Notes under the pieces: generated by a model
The model's input: only the letters and a program-made list of their open reading frames with translations
Told to the model about the DNA's origin: nothing
Databases searched by the model: none
Shown here: in pieces, positions 1 through 11,482 of the stretch
Layout of the letters: the number at the start of each line of letters is the position of its first letter
Numbering within the stretch: position 1 is the first letter of the stretch
Position numbers and translations under genes: made by a program
Assembly: GCF_000025485.1 (NCBI RefSeq)
Contig: NC_013851.1
Coordinates: 1,527,154-1,591,153, forward strand
DNA from: Allochromatium vinosum DSM 180
GTDB lineage: Bacteria; Pseudomonadota; Gammaproteobacteria; Chromatiales; Chromatiaceae
DNA: 64,000 bases
Direction of reading: 5' to 3'

Positions 1-201
1 CTCGACGATGCCAACGTCGGGCGTTTCTGCGAACTGGTGCGCGCGATGTCGGACCAGGTGCAGTTCATCTTCATCAGTCACAACAAGGTGACGATGGAGA
101 TCGCGCATCATTTGATGGGCGTGACCATGCACGAGCCGGGTGTGTCGCGTCTGGTCAGCGTCGACGTCGACGAGGCGGTGCGTCTGGCGGCGGTGGCCTG
201 A
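1..201 (+). CDS. smc: Chromosome segregation protein Smc, C-terminal end (partial)
   Basis: The reading frame is open from base 1 and ends at a TGA at 199-201, so only the last 66 codons are present. They begin LDDANVGRF, which is the end of the conserved Walker B/D-loop part of SMC ATPase heads, and continue with FIFISHNK, the switch (H-loop) segment. SMC dimers compact and segregate chromosomes. In Gammaproteobacteria smc is commonly followed by zipA and ligA, exactly as here, which supports the call. The body of the gene lies outside the window. Confidence 0.9.
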   Translation, partial: LDDANVGRFCELVRAMSDQVQFIFISHNKVTMEIAHHLMGVTMHEPGVSRLVSVDVDEAVRLAAVA

Positions 202-210
202 GAAACGATC

Positions 211-228
211 TCGGGCGATACAGCCCGA
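211..228 (+). terminator. Short hairpin after smc
   Basis: TCGGGC and GCCCGA face each other across a 6-base loop, 10 bases after the smc stop. There is no clear T-tract, so this is only a weak candidate terminator. A TATACT at 240-245 just beyond it could be the -10 of a zipA promoter, but no convincing -35 is visible. Confidence 0.3.
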
Positions 229-289
229 ACCGGCATTGTTATACTTGCGCCCTTACAGCTTAAAAACCCACTAAAAAACCAACACACGA

Positions 290-3538
<3,249 letters not shown>

Positions 3539-3617
3539 GCCTTGCTGGTCTCGCCCGTGTCCACCGGATGACGACTTCGGTTTCCGGTCGGCCGCGCTGG
3601 GTGCATCCAGTCGCTCC

Positions 3618-3649
3618 GGCATGACCGGCCACGGATCGCCGGTCATGCC
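3618..3649. terminator. Inverted repeat between converging genes, probable bidirectional terminator
   Basis: GGCATGACCGG (3618-3628) is a perfect complement of CCGGTCATGCC (3639-3649), giving an 11-bp stem with a 10-base loop. It lies in the 134-base gap between the + strand run ending at 3538 and the minus-strand run ending at 3673. That is where a two-way terminator is expected. There is no strong U-tract on either side. Confidence 0.5.
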
Positions 3650-3672
3650 AGTGAGACGGCCGATCGTTATCT

Positions 3673-4521
3673 TCAGTCCTTCTTGGCGTCCTCGCCTTCG
3701 GCTTTCAAGCGCACGACCTCTTCGTTGAGTTCGACCATCGCGTTGTTACGCATTTCGGCGAGCTTCTGGCGCCTGACGAGCGCGGTCAGCTGCGGCTTGG
3801 CGTCCTCGAAGGCCGGCGGTTCGGCCTTGCGGGTCTCCTGAAGCTCGATGATGTGCCAGCCGAACTGGGTCTGGACGGGTTCCTTGGTATAGGAGCCAGG
3901 CTCCAGCTTGGTCACGGCCTCGGCGAAGGGAGCCACCATCTGGGCCGGATCGAACCAGCCCAAGTCGCCGCCATCCTTGCCGGTCGGTCCCTCGGAGTGT
4001 TTCTTGGCCAGTTCCTCGAACTTGGCGCCCTTGTCCAGTTGCTTGATCAGCTTCTTGGCCTCGTCCTCGCTCTTGAGCAGGATGTGGCGCGCCTTGTATT
4101 CGGTGCGGGTGGCCTGTTCCTTGATGCGGTCATAGGCGTCCTTCAGTTCCTTCTCGCTGGGCTCGATCTCGTCGGCCATGGCCGAGAGCGCGGCGTTCGA
4201 CATGACTTTCATGCGCTCCAGTTCCAGCGCCGCGACCACGTTGCGCTCGCCCTCGAGCTTGCGACGATCGCCTTCCTGCGAGGCGACGATCAGGTTCATG
4301 AACTCATCGAAGAGCTGCTGCTGGACCGCCGGATCGTTGCTGGCCGGACGTCCCTGGAGACGCTCCATGAAGAAGACGCGGAACACATCGAGTCGATACG
4401 GTGTGCCATTGACGGTGGCGATCAGAGTCTCGGGCGAATCGGTGTCCTTCTTGTCCTCGGCAACGACGCCGCCAGTGGCGAGCAGGGTGCACAGCAAGAG
4501 CGCAAGGGGTGTTTTCTTCAT
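3673..4521 (-). CDS. Secreted/periplasmic parvulin-type peptidyl-prolyl isomerase
   Basis: Catalyses cis-trans isomerisation of prolyl bonds, probably in exported proteins. The 282-residue product starts MKKTPLALLLCTLLATGGVVA, a clear signal peptide; a longer frame to 4590 would bury it, so the ATG at 4521 is preferred. After a SurA-N-like helical segment comes a parvulin domain (about residues 135-230) with the diagnostic ARHILLKSEDEA, GGDLGWF and FGWHIIEL motifs, followed by a charged helical tail. It lies downstream of yciB-yciI on the same strand and may be part of that transcript. Closest described types are PrsA/PpiC-like foldases; the exact orthologue is not assigned. Confidence 0.88.
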   Translation of the reverse strand: MKKTPLALLLCTLLATGGVVAEDKKDTDSPETLIATVNGTPYRLDVFRVFFMERLQGRPASNDPAVQQQLFDEFMNLIVASQEGDRRKLEGERNVVAALELERMKVMSNAALSAMADEIEPSEKELKDAYDRIKEQATRTEYKARHILLKSEDEAKKLIKQLDKGAKFEELAKKHSEGPTGKDGGDLGWFDPAQMVAPFAEAVTKLEPGSYTKEPVQTQFGWHIIELQETRKAEPPAFEDAKPQLTALVRRQKLAEMRNNAMVELNEEVVRLKAEGEDAKKD

Positions 4522-4614
4522 AAGGACGATTTCCATCGATTGAACAGAATAGACTGATTGAGACATGTGTGAGCCGGCCAGATTCGGCACACGAGCAAAC
4601 CTGGACGCGGCGAC

Positions 4615-4914
4615 TCAGGGAAAGACCTGTTTGAAGGGCTTGACGCTGACGGTGCTGTAGACGCCTGCCTCGCGATAGGGATCGGCGGCGGCCCAAGCCT
4701 CGGCGGCAGCCAGATCGGAAAACTCGGCGACGATCAGTGAGCCGGTGAAACCGGCCTCACCGGGGTCCGGGCTGTCGATGGCCGGATGCGGGCCGGCGAG
4801 GATCAGTCGGCCCGCGTCGCGCAGGGCTTCCAGTCGGGCCAGATGCGCCGGACGCGCCTGCCGGCGGGCAGGCAGGCTGTTGGGGTGATCGACAGCGATG
4901 ATGGCGTAGAGCAC
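4615..4914 (-). CDS. yciI: YciI family protein
   Basis: A 99-residue alpha/beta protein of the YciI (YCII) family, with the conserved histidine in RPAHLARL and the aspartate in [11 protein letters not shown] that line the presumed active-site pocket. The ending [10 protein letters not shown] is characteristic. Biochemical function of the family is not settled. The gene starts with GTG, one base after the yciB stop, so the two are almost certainly cotranscribed, as in many proteobacteria. Confidence 0.9.
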   Translation of the reverse strand: MLYAIIAVDHPNSLPARRQARPAHLARLEALRDAGRLILAGPHPAIDSPDPGEAGFTGSLIVAEFSDLAAAEAWAAADPYREAGVYSTVSVKPFKQVFP

Positions 4915-4915
4915 G

Positions 4916-5596
4916 TCAATCCGTCTCCAGGGCTTGGGGTTGTTGGTCTTCTTTGACGTGACGCGAGAGATAGAGCGTCTGCGCGATCACGAAGGCGATC
5001 GTCAGTCCCATCATACCGAAGAGCTTGAAGTCGACCCAAGTCGACTCGCGCGCCTGGGCCGCGTTGCAGAGATCCAGCACCGTCCCGGTATAGAGCGTCG
5101 CGCAGGCCGAAAGATCCACGCCGGACTCGCCGGTCGCCGCCAGCAGTGCCTGATGCGCTTCGTAGAAACCGCTGCCGACATAGACCACGAACAGGTTGGC
5201 CAGCCCGAGAAAGACGAAGAACCCGCTCCAGAGCGCATTGAGTCGCGCCCAGATCGGCTGGGGCAGTTCGATGGCCTGGCCCATCATGCGCTCGATCAGG
5301 GTGCGCTGGCCGATCCAGTGACTGCCGATGAAGACGGCGGCGAACAGCCAGTTGACCAGGGTCGGCTTCCACATCACGAAGATCGGGTCGTGGAGCGCGA
5401 TGGTCAGACCGCCGAAGACGACCAGCAGCCCGAGCGTGGCCAGCGGCAGCGTCTCGACCCGGCGCCGGCGCGCCCAGAACCAGGCGACCTGAACCGCCGT
5501 GGCGCCGATGGCCACGGCCGTCGCCCAGTAGATGCCGGCGAACTTGTAGGCGACGAAGAAGAGCAGGATCGGAAGGAAGTCGATGAGGAGTTTCAT
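4916..5596 (-). CDS. yciB: Inner-membrane protein YciB (septation protein A family)
   Basis: A multi-pass inner-membrane protein linked to cell-envelope synthesis and septation. It opens with the family signature [18 protein letters not shown] and has about five hydrophobic helices; [11 protein letters not shown] and [13 protein letters not shown] are typical. It is 226 residues, longer than the roughly 180 usual in enterobacteria. The extra length is mainly a stretch of about 40 residues ([10 protein letters not shown]... to ...NAAQARES) placed just before the WVDFKLFG helix, containing two cysteines. Next in line is yciI, one base away. Confidence 0.9.
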   Translation of the reverse strand: MKLLIDFLPILLFFVAYKFAGIYWATAVAIGATAVQVAWFWARRRRVETLPLATLGLLVVFGGLTIALHDPIFVMWKPTLVNWLFAAVFIGSHWIGQRTLIERMMGQAIELPQPIWARLNALWSGFFVFLGLANLFVVYVGSGFYEAHQALLAATGESGVDLSACATLYTGTVLDLCNAAQARESTWVDFKLFGMMGLTIAFVIAQTLYLSRHVKEDQQPQALETD

Positions 5597-5690
5597 GAAG
5601 ACCCGGAGCTTGAAGAGAGTCGAGCGAGCATACGGCCTGGAGGCGTTCGCGGTAAAGCCGTGAGCATGGAACGCACGCGGCGCACCTCCC

Positions 5691-5717
5691 TTGTCGCCCG
5701 CCTGGCCTTGCTATAGT
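5691..5717 (+). promoter_or_regulatory. Candidate sigma-70-type promoter for the symporter gene
   Basis: TTGTCG (5691-5696) and TATAGT (5712-5717) are separated by 15 bases, slightly short, in the gap between divergent genes. The start codon at 5810 would leave a leader of roughly 90 bases. This is read by eye only. Confidence 0.3.
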
Positions 5718-5809
5718 GTCGCGCGGGTCGCGTCCGGCGTGGATCGGGGGCGAACGGCTCGATTTTCGACAGACTTCAACTCGACGCATTCTACGGGGGC
5801 ACGACGGCA

Positions 5810-7174
5810 GTGGAACAGATAACCGCTTGGATCAACGTCTTGAACGGCTGGGTCTGGGGGCCGCCGATGTTGGTCCTGATCCTTGGGGTCGGCTTCTTTC
5901 TGATGCTGGGACTGCGCTTGATGCCGCTCATCAAGCTCGGCTTCGGTTTCCGCATGCTCTGGCGCGGGCGCGTCAGCCAGGGCAATGGCGACATTCCGCC
6001 GTATCACGCGCTCATGACGGTGCTCTCGGCGACCGTCGGCACCGGCAACATCGCGGGCGTGGCCACGGCCATCTTTCTCGGCGGACCGGGCGCGCTGTTC
6101 TGGATGTGGTGCACGGCTCTGGTCGGCATGGCGACCAAGTACGCCGAGGCCGTGCTGGCGCTGCACTATCGTGAGATCGACGGCAAGGGCCGTCATCTCG
6201 GCGGTCCCATGTACTACATCAAGCTGGGACTGGGCAAGAAGTGGCTGTGGATGGCCACGGCCTTCGCCGTCTTCGGCGTGCTGGCCGGCTTTGGGATCGG
6301 CAACACGGTCCAGGCCAACTCGGTGGCTCACGCCACCCAGGAGGCGTTCGGCGTGCCCTTCTGGATCACCGGCGTGGTGATGGCAGTGTTCGCCGGTCTG
6401 GTGCTGCTCGGCGGCATCAAGCGCATCGGCGATGTCTCGGCGGCGCTGGTGCCGCTGATGGCCGTCATCTATGTCACGGGCGGTCTGGTGGTGCTGGGGC
6501 TCAACAGCGAGCAGATCATGCCGGCACTGGAGCTGGTGTTCACACAGGCGTTCAATCCGACGGCGGCGACCGGCGGCTTCGCGGGCGCCACGGTCGCGGC
6601 GGCGATCCAATATGGCGTGGCCCGTGGCGTGTTCTCCAACGAAGCGGGTCTCGGCAGCGCCCCGATCGCGCATGCGGCCGCGCAATCGAACGATCCGGTC
6701 GCCCAGGGCGCGGTGGCCATGACCGGCACCTTCATCGACACCCTGGTCATCTGCACCATCACCGGACTGGTGATCCTGGTCACGGGCGTCTGGGACTCGG
6801 GCGCGACGGGTTCGGCCCTGTCCTCGCAGGCGTTCGAGACGGCACTCCCCGGTGTCGGTTCCTACATCGTCGCCATCGGGCTGATGCTCTTCGCCTACAC
6901 GACCACGCTCGGCTGGAGCGTCTACAGCGAGCGCTGCGCGCAGTATCTGCTCGGCGACCGGGCCATCCTGCCGTTCCGGGTGCTCTGGGTGCTGGCGCTG
7001 CCGATCGGGGCCATCGCGCAACTGGACTTCATCTGGCTGGTGGCCGACACGCTCAACGCGCTCATGGCCCTGCCCAATCTGGTGGCGCTGCTGCTGCTCA
7101 GTCCGGTCGTCTTCCGGCTGACGCGCGACTATTTCGCACGTCCGCGCCTGGAATCGGCCCCCGAGGACGCCTGA
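5810..7174 (+). CDS. Sodium:alanine (AGCS family) symporter
   Basis: Imports alanine or glycine with Na+ across the inner membrane. The 454-residue product has about ten membrane helices and the AGCS hallmarks SATVGTGNIAGVATAI, GPGALFWMW..ALVGMATKYAE and NEAGLGSAPIAHAAA. The start is GTG at 5810, which gives the normal N-terminus; the upstream frame has no better start. It is alone on its transcript as far as can be seen, with a 52-base gap to the Usp gene. Substrate preference cannot be read from sequence. Confidence 0.92.
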   Translation: MEQITAWINVLNGWVWGPPMLVLILGVGFFLMLGLRLMPLIKLGFGFRMLWRGRVSQGNGDIPPYHALMTVLSATVGTGNIAGVATAIFLGGPGALFWMWCTALVGMATKYAEAVLALHYREIDGKGRHLGGPMYYIKLGLGKKWLWMATAFAVFGVLAGFGIGNTVQANSVAHATQEAFGVPFWITGVVMAVFAGLVLLGGIKRIGDVSAALVPLMAVIYVTGGLVVLGLNSEQIMPALELVFTQAFNPTAATGGFAGATVAAAIQYGVARGVFSNEAGLGSAPIAHAAAQSNDPVAQGAVAMTGTFIDTLVICTITGLVILVTGVWDSGATGSALSSQAFETALPGVGSYIVAIGLMLFAYTTTLGWSVYSERCAQYLLGDRAILPFRVLWVLALPIGAIAQLDFIWLVADTLNALMALPNLVALLLLSPVVFRLTRDYFARPRLESAPEDA

Positions 7175-7226
7175 GATCGACTAGGCTTTGAACCGTGGCC
7201 AAGGCTCATCATGGGCGCGGTTCAAG

Positions 7227-8072
7227 ATGTTCAGCTTCGCTTACGACGGTTCGATCAACGGCGACTGGGTCAGTCACTATGCCGTGCAGCTGGCGGGCGC
7301 CCATCCCGACCGGACGCTGAGGCTCGTCCATGTCCGGGACGGACGGATCGAACCCTCGCGACTGGCCGAGAAGCTCGACCGTCTGCGGCTGGAGTCTGAG
7401 CACCAGGGTGTGCAGCTCGAAACGCATCTGCTGGAACCTAAATCCAGCGGGCGTTTCGAGGTGCTGCGTTCGGCGCTGACCCAAGGCTCCGAGCATTTCC
7501 TGATCTGCGGTACGCCGCCGCTGGACCGGCGCCGGGGCGGTCTGCGCGGCACGCTCGCCGAGCGTCTGCTGCGCGAACTCCACTGCAATGTCCTCGCCGT
7601 GCGCGTCGTGCAGCCGGGTCTGCTCGGCTCGCCGCGCCGGCTGCTGGCGCCGATCGACGAGCAGCCCGAGGGCTTTCGCGCCGCCCTGCCATTCCTGCGG
7701 CTGTTCGGTCCGCAACTCACCCATCTGCATCTGGTGCTGATCGCGCGTGTCGGGCGCGGGCGTCTGCATCGGCTCTCGCACGAGCACGGTGAGCGGTTGC
7801 GCCTACCGGGTCTGGCCTATTGCGAGCGCGTCGAGCGCGAGATCGCCGAGCGGCTCGGGCTGGGCGCCCGCGTCATGGATGCGCAGGTGCTGGTCTCGGA
7901 TCGGGTCGATCACGAGATCCTGCTCGCGGCCAATCGCACCAAGTCGCGTCTGATCTATCTGGGCGTCTCCGAGCGCGGACGCGCCGAGCGTTTCTGGCAT
8001 GGCGATCCGGTCGAGCAGGTGTTGCGCGAGTCGACCTGTGATGTCGCCGTCTACCGGGGGATCGGCGGATGA
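7227..8072 (+). CDS. Tandem universal stress protein (UspA-like)
   Basis: A 281-residue soluble protein resembling two Usp domains in a row: the first begins MFSFAYDGSING and ends near LLRELHCNVLAVRV, the second begins near RRLLAPID and ends VLRESTCDVAVYRG. The nucleotide-binding glycine motif is degenerate (LICGTPP in domain 1, IYLGVSERGRAERFWHGDPVEQVL in domain 2, closer to consensus). The ATG at 7227 is chosen over a TTG at 7188 because it starts at the first beta strand. The stop overlaps the ATG of the P-type ATPase (ATGA), so the two are translationally coupled and probably work together. Confidence 0.8.
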   Translation: MFSFAYDGSINGDWVSHYAVQLAGAHPDRTLRLVHVRDGRIEPSRLAEKLDRLRLESEHQGVQLETHLLEPKSSGRFEVLRSALTQGSEHFLICGTPPLDRRRGGLRGTLAERLLRELHCNVLAVRVVQPGLLGSPRRLLAPIDEQPEGFRAALPFLRLFGPQLTHLHLVLIARVGRGRLHRLSHEHGERLRLPGLAYCERVEREIAERLGLGARVMDAQVLVSDRVDHEILLAANRTKSRLIYLGVSERGRAERFWHGDPVEQVLRESTCDVAVYRGIGG

Positions 8073-10780
8073 CGACACCGGCCCAGATCCATGAAGTACC
8101 GGCCTCTGCGGTCTTCACCCTGCTGCGCGGCCGTCCCGATGGACTCAATCCCGCCGAGGTCGAGTCACGCCGCCGCGAGCTCGGTCCAAACCGGCTGCGT
8201 CCGCCCTCGCGCTGGCGCTGGGCGCGGCTCCTGGCCAAGCATGCCTTCAACTTCTTCAGCCTGCTCTTGGATCTGGCGGCCGGCGTCTGTTTCGTCGCCG
8301 ATGCCATCCAGCCGGGCGAGGGCATGGGGCTGCTCGGCTGGGCGTTGCTCGGGGTCTCGGTGCTCAATATTCTCTTCGCCTTCGCCCAGGAGATGCGCGC
8401 CGAGCAGGCGATGGAGGCGCTGAAGCGCTTCCTGCCGCAACAGGTGCGCGTGCGGCGCGCGGGCGTCGAGTGTCAGGTACTGGCCGAAGAACTGGTGCCG
8501 GGCGACGTGCTGCGGGTCGGGGAGGGCGATCGCATCGCCGCCGATGCGCGTCTGGTCGAGAGCGAGGATCTGCTGGTCAACAATGCCCCGCTGACCGGCG
8601 AGTCACGCTCGCAGGCGCTGCGGACCACGGCGGCCAAAGGGCGTCTGATCGAGAGTCCGAACATCCTGTTCGCCGGCTGCGGCGTGCTGCGCGGGCGGGG
8701 CACGGCCGTGGTCTTCGCCACCGGACATCGCACCGAGCTGGGCAAGATCGCCGCCCTCTCGCGTGACGTGCGCCGCGCGCCTTCGCCGCTGCAACGCGAG
8801 ACCGGTCGCATGGTGCGGGTGCTGACCCTGATCGCGGTCGTCATGGGCCTGATCTTCTTCGCCTATGGCGTGGCGAGCGGGCGTTCGCTGTGGATCAACA
8901 TCGTCTTCATGCTCGGCATCATCGTCGCCAACGTGCCCGAGGGGCTGCTGCCGACCTTCACCCTGGCCCTGTCGATGGCCAGTCTGCGTCTGGCGCACAA
9001 ACAGGTGCTGGTCAAGAACCTGGAAGCGGTCGAGTCGCTGGGCGCGGTCCATGTGATCTGTACCGACAAGACCGGGACGTTGACGCTCAACCGGCTGGCG
9101 ATCTCGGATCTGGTCGATCCGGTGAGCGGCGCATCCATGGACACCCCGGATGGACGGCGCGGTCTGCTCGAAGCGGCGCTGATCGCCTCTGAACTCCGTC
9201 CGGCGACGAGTCAGGAAGCAGGAGCGCCCTGCTGGTCGGGCGATCCGCTGGACGTGGCGCTCGCCGCGTACCATGCCGAACAGATCGGCCCGCCCGAGCG
9301 TCTGCTGGCCGAGACACGCCGTCACTTCCCCTTCGATCTGGCGCGGCGGCGCGAGGCCGGGGTCTTCGCCGAGGGTGATGAGATCCTGTTCGCGATCAAA
9401 GGGGCTTGGGAGTCGCTGCGTCCGCTGATCGGCCAGATCCAGGATGGCGCGGGTCAGCACCATGTCGCTGACGATCAGACGCTGGCCGTTTGTGACAGGG
9501 CCGTGCACCGGCTCTCGTCCCAGGGCCGGCGTGTCATCGCGGTGGCCGCGCGCCGGCTCGAACGTCTGCCCGATCCCAAGGCCCCGGAGGAATCGCTCGA
9601 ACGCGGTCTGGTGCTGCGCGGCCTGATCGCGCTCGACGATCCGATTCGGCCCGAGGTGCCGGCGGCCGTGAGCCGCTGTCAGGGGGCCGGCATCCAGGTC
9701 GTGCTCATCACCGGCGATCATCCGGACACCGCCGAAGCCGTGGCGCGCGCCTGCGGTATTCTGCGCCCGGACGAACCGGCCGCGCGGCGGGTTCTGCATG
9801 GCGAGGAACTGGAACGTCTGCGCGAACACCGGCTCGTCGAACGTCTGCGCGAGGGCGTGGCGGTGTTCGCCCGCACCACGCCCGAGCAGAAGATGAAGAT
9901 CGTGCTCGCGCTCAAGCGTCTGGGGCGGGTGGTGGCCATGACCGGCGATGGGGTCAACGACAGTCCGGCGCTCAAGGCCGCCGATGTCGGCATCGCCATG
10001 GGCGCGAGCGGGACCGATGTCGCGCGTGAGGCCGCCGACATCGTGCTGCTCGACGACAACTTCGCCTCGATCACGGCCGGGGTCGAGGAGGGGCGGGCAG
10101 TGTTTGCCAACATGCGCCGCTTCACCACCTATGTGCTCGCCAGCAACGTCCCCGAGATCGCCCCCTTCCTGCTCTATATCCTGCTGCCGGTGCCGCTGGC
10201 TCTGACTGTGATTCAGATCCTGTCGATCGACCTCGGGACCGATCTGCTGCCGGCCATCGGTCTGGGGCAGGAACCGCCCGAGCGCGATCTCATGCGCCAG
10301 CCACCGCGCCGGCGCGACGAGCGGCTGCTGTCATGGCCGCTGATGCGTACGGCCTATCTGTTCCTGGGGCTGATCCAGGCCGCCTTCTCGCTGGTGCTGT
10401 TCTTCCTGGTGTTGCATCAAGGCGGTTGGCAATGGGGACAGGAACTGGCCGAGACCGCGCCGCTCTATCAGTCGGCGACCGGCCTCACCCTGGCCGCGAT
10501 CATGTTGATGCAGGTCGGCAACGTCATCGCGCGTCGTTCCGAACACGGCAGCGGACTCGATCGGGGACTCTTCGCCAACCGACTGATCCTGCTCGGCATC
10601 GCGGTCGAGATCCTGCTGTCCTGGGCCGTGCTGTACTTCGAGCCGATACGCTCCGTGCTGCACACCGGCCCCGTCGAACTCTGGGTCTATGCGCTGGCCT
10701 GGCTCGGTATTCCGCTCGTCTTCGGCTTGGATGGAGTGCGTAAATTTATGGGGAAACGGCACGGCCGGACGGTCGGCTGA
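8069..10780 (+). CDS. P-type cation-transporting ATPase resembling the Na+/K+-ATPase (P2C-like) group
   Basis: ATP-driven cation pump of the inner membrane, 903 residues. N-terminal cation-ATPase domain, actuator motif LTGES (about 175-179), phosphorylated Asp D333 in CTDKTGTLT, hinge motif TGDGVNDSPALKAADVGIAMG, and about ten membrane helices. Membrane motifs VANVPEGLLPTFTLALS (M4), SNVPEIAPFLLY (M5) and DLGTDLLPAIGLGQEPPE (M6) match the pattern of animal Na+/K+- and H+/K+-ATPases more closely than SERCA-like pumps. The nucleotide-domain KGAPE motif is altered to KGAWE. No beta subunit is visible nearby. Prokaryotic P2C-like pumps are known, but the ion is unproven. Confidence 0.85.
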   Translation: MTTPAQIHEVPASAVFTLLRGRPDGLNPAEVESRRRELGPNRLRPPSRWRWARLLAKHAFNFFSLLLDLAAGVCFVADAIQPGEGMGLLGWALLGVSVLNILFAFAQEMRAEQAMEALKRFLPQQVRVRRAGVECQVLAEELVPGDVLRVGEGDRIAADARLVESEDLLVNNAPLTGESRSQALRTTAAKGRLIESPNILFAGCGVLRGRGTAVVFATGHRTELGKIAALSRDVRRAPSPLQRETGRMVRVLTLIAVVMGLIFFAYGVASGRSLWINIVFMLGIIVANVPEGLLPTFTLALSMASLRLAHKQVLVKNLEAVESLGAVHVICTDKTGTLTLNRLAISDLVDPVSGASMDTPDGRRGLLEAALIASELRPATSQEAGAPCWSGDPLDVALAAYHAEQIGPPERLLAETRRHFPFDLARRREAGVFAEGDEILFAIKGAWESLRPLIGQIQDGAGQHHVADDQTLAVCDRAVHRLSSQGRRVIAVAARRLERLPDPKAPEESLERGLVLRGLIALDDPIRPEVPAAVSRCQGAGIQVVLITGDHPDTAEAVARACGILRPDEPAARRVLHGEELERLREHRLVERLREGVAVFARTTPEQKMKIVLALKRLGRVVAMTGDGVNDSPALKAADVGIAMGASGTDVAREAADIVLLDDNFASITAGVEEGRAVFANMRRFTTYVLASNVPEIAPFLLYILLPVPLALTVIQILSIDLGTDLLPAIGLGQEPPERDLMRQPPRRRDERLLSWPLMRTAYLFLGLIQAAFSLVLFFLVLHQGGWQWGQELAETAPLYQSATGLTLAAIMLMQVGNVIARRSEHGSGLDRGLFANRLILLGIAVEILLSWAVLYFEPIRSVLHTGPVELWVYALAWLGIPLVFGLDGVRKFMGKRHGRTVG

Positions 10781-10792
10781 TCGACCGCTCCT

Positions 10793-11434
10793 TCAAGCGC
10801 CGCCGGACGATTCGAGGCGTTTGTAGACGTGGTCGAACACCGCCAGGGCTCCCGCGATCACGCGATCCGGGACCAGCGTGTGTTGTGCGGCGAGTGTATT
10901 GAGCGCCCCGGTGAACGCTTTCCAGGACGCCGATGTCTGTTGGCCGTGGAAGTCGAGGAAGCGCGTCGAACCCAGTGGTTCACCGATGAGACGGCGCAGA
11001 TGACGGGCGATCGTCCGGCCGCCGAGTGTGGCGCCCTCCAGGACATAGAGTCCGCCAATGGTGGCGCTGAGATCGTTTGGAAGTGCGATGGCCGGCGTAA
11101 CCGTCAAGACCGCCATGTTGTATTTCAGACCCTGTTCATCCAAATCGTTGAGCAGAGCCGGCAGCTTGGGGCGAACGCCGAGTCGCTCGTTGACGGACGC
11201 ATCGAGCCGGGCGTAGAGCGTCTGTTCCAGCGGGGCATGGATGGCCAGGATAGCGCGCAGATAGTATCGATAGTCATCGAGCGTCACCGTCTCCGAGGTC
11301 AGACGCGACATCAGCGGCAAATGTTCGATCTCAGCATGGATGCCGGCCGTGGCGCGGCGCAGGGCAATGGCCAGATCGATCTCAGGGGGGCGTGACGTGG
11401 AGCGGAATTCGGGAGACGGCATGGATGGGTCCAT
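10793..11434 (-). CDS. bphO: Biliverdin-producing heme oxygenase
   Basis: Opens heme to biliverdin IXalpha (or an isomer), the chromophore of bacteriophytochromes. The 213-residue length suits bacterial heme oxygenases. The proximal histidine is expected in the ATAGIHAEIEHLP segment, and the distal-helix glycine-rich region is seen as GGLYVLEGATLGG. The gene is divergent from bphP, with starts 48 bases apart, so the two probably share a control region; this pairing is common for phytochromes. The start used is the ATG at 11434; a second ATG lies four codons later. Confidence 0.88.
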   Translation of the reverse strand: MDPSMPSPEFRSTSRPPEIDLAIALRRATAGIHAEIEHLPLMSRLTSETVTLDDYRYYLRAILAIHAPLEQTLYARLDASVNERLGVRPKLPALLNDLDEQGLKYNMAVLTVTPAIALPNDLSATIGGLYVLEGATLGGRTIARHLRRLIGEPLGSTRFLDFHGQQTSASWKAFTGALNTLAAQHTLVPDRVIAGALAVFDHVYKRLESSGGA

Positions 11435-11482
11435 AATGGTTTAAGATCGCGCTAACCGAGTCAAATACCCCGAGCACAGACC

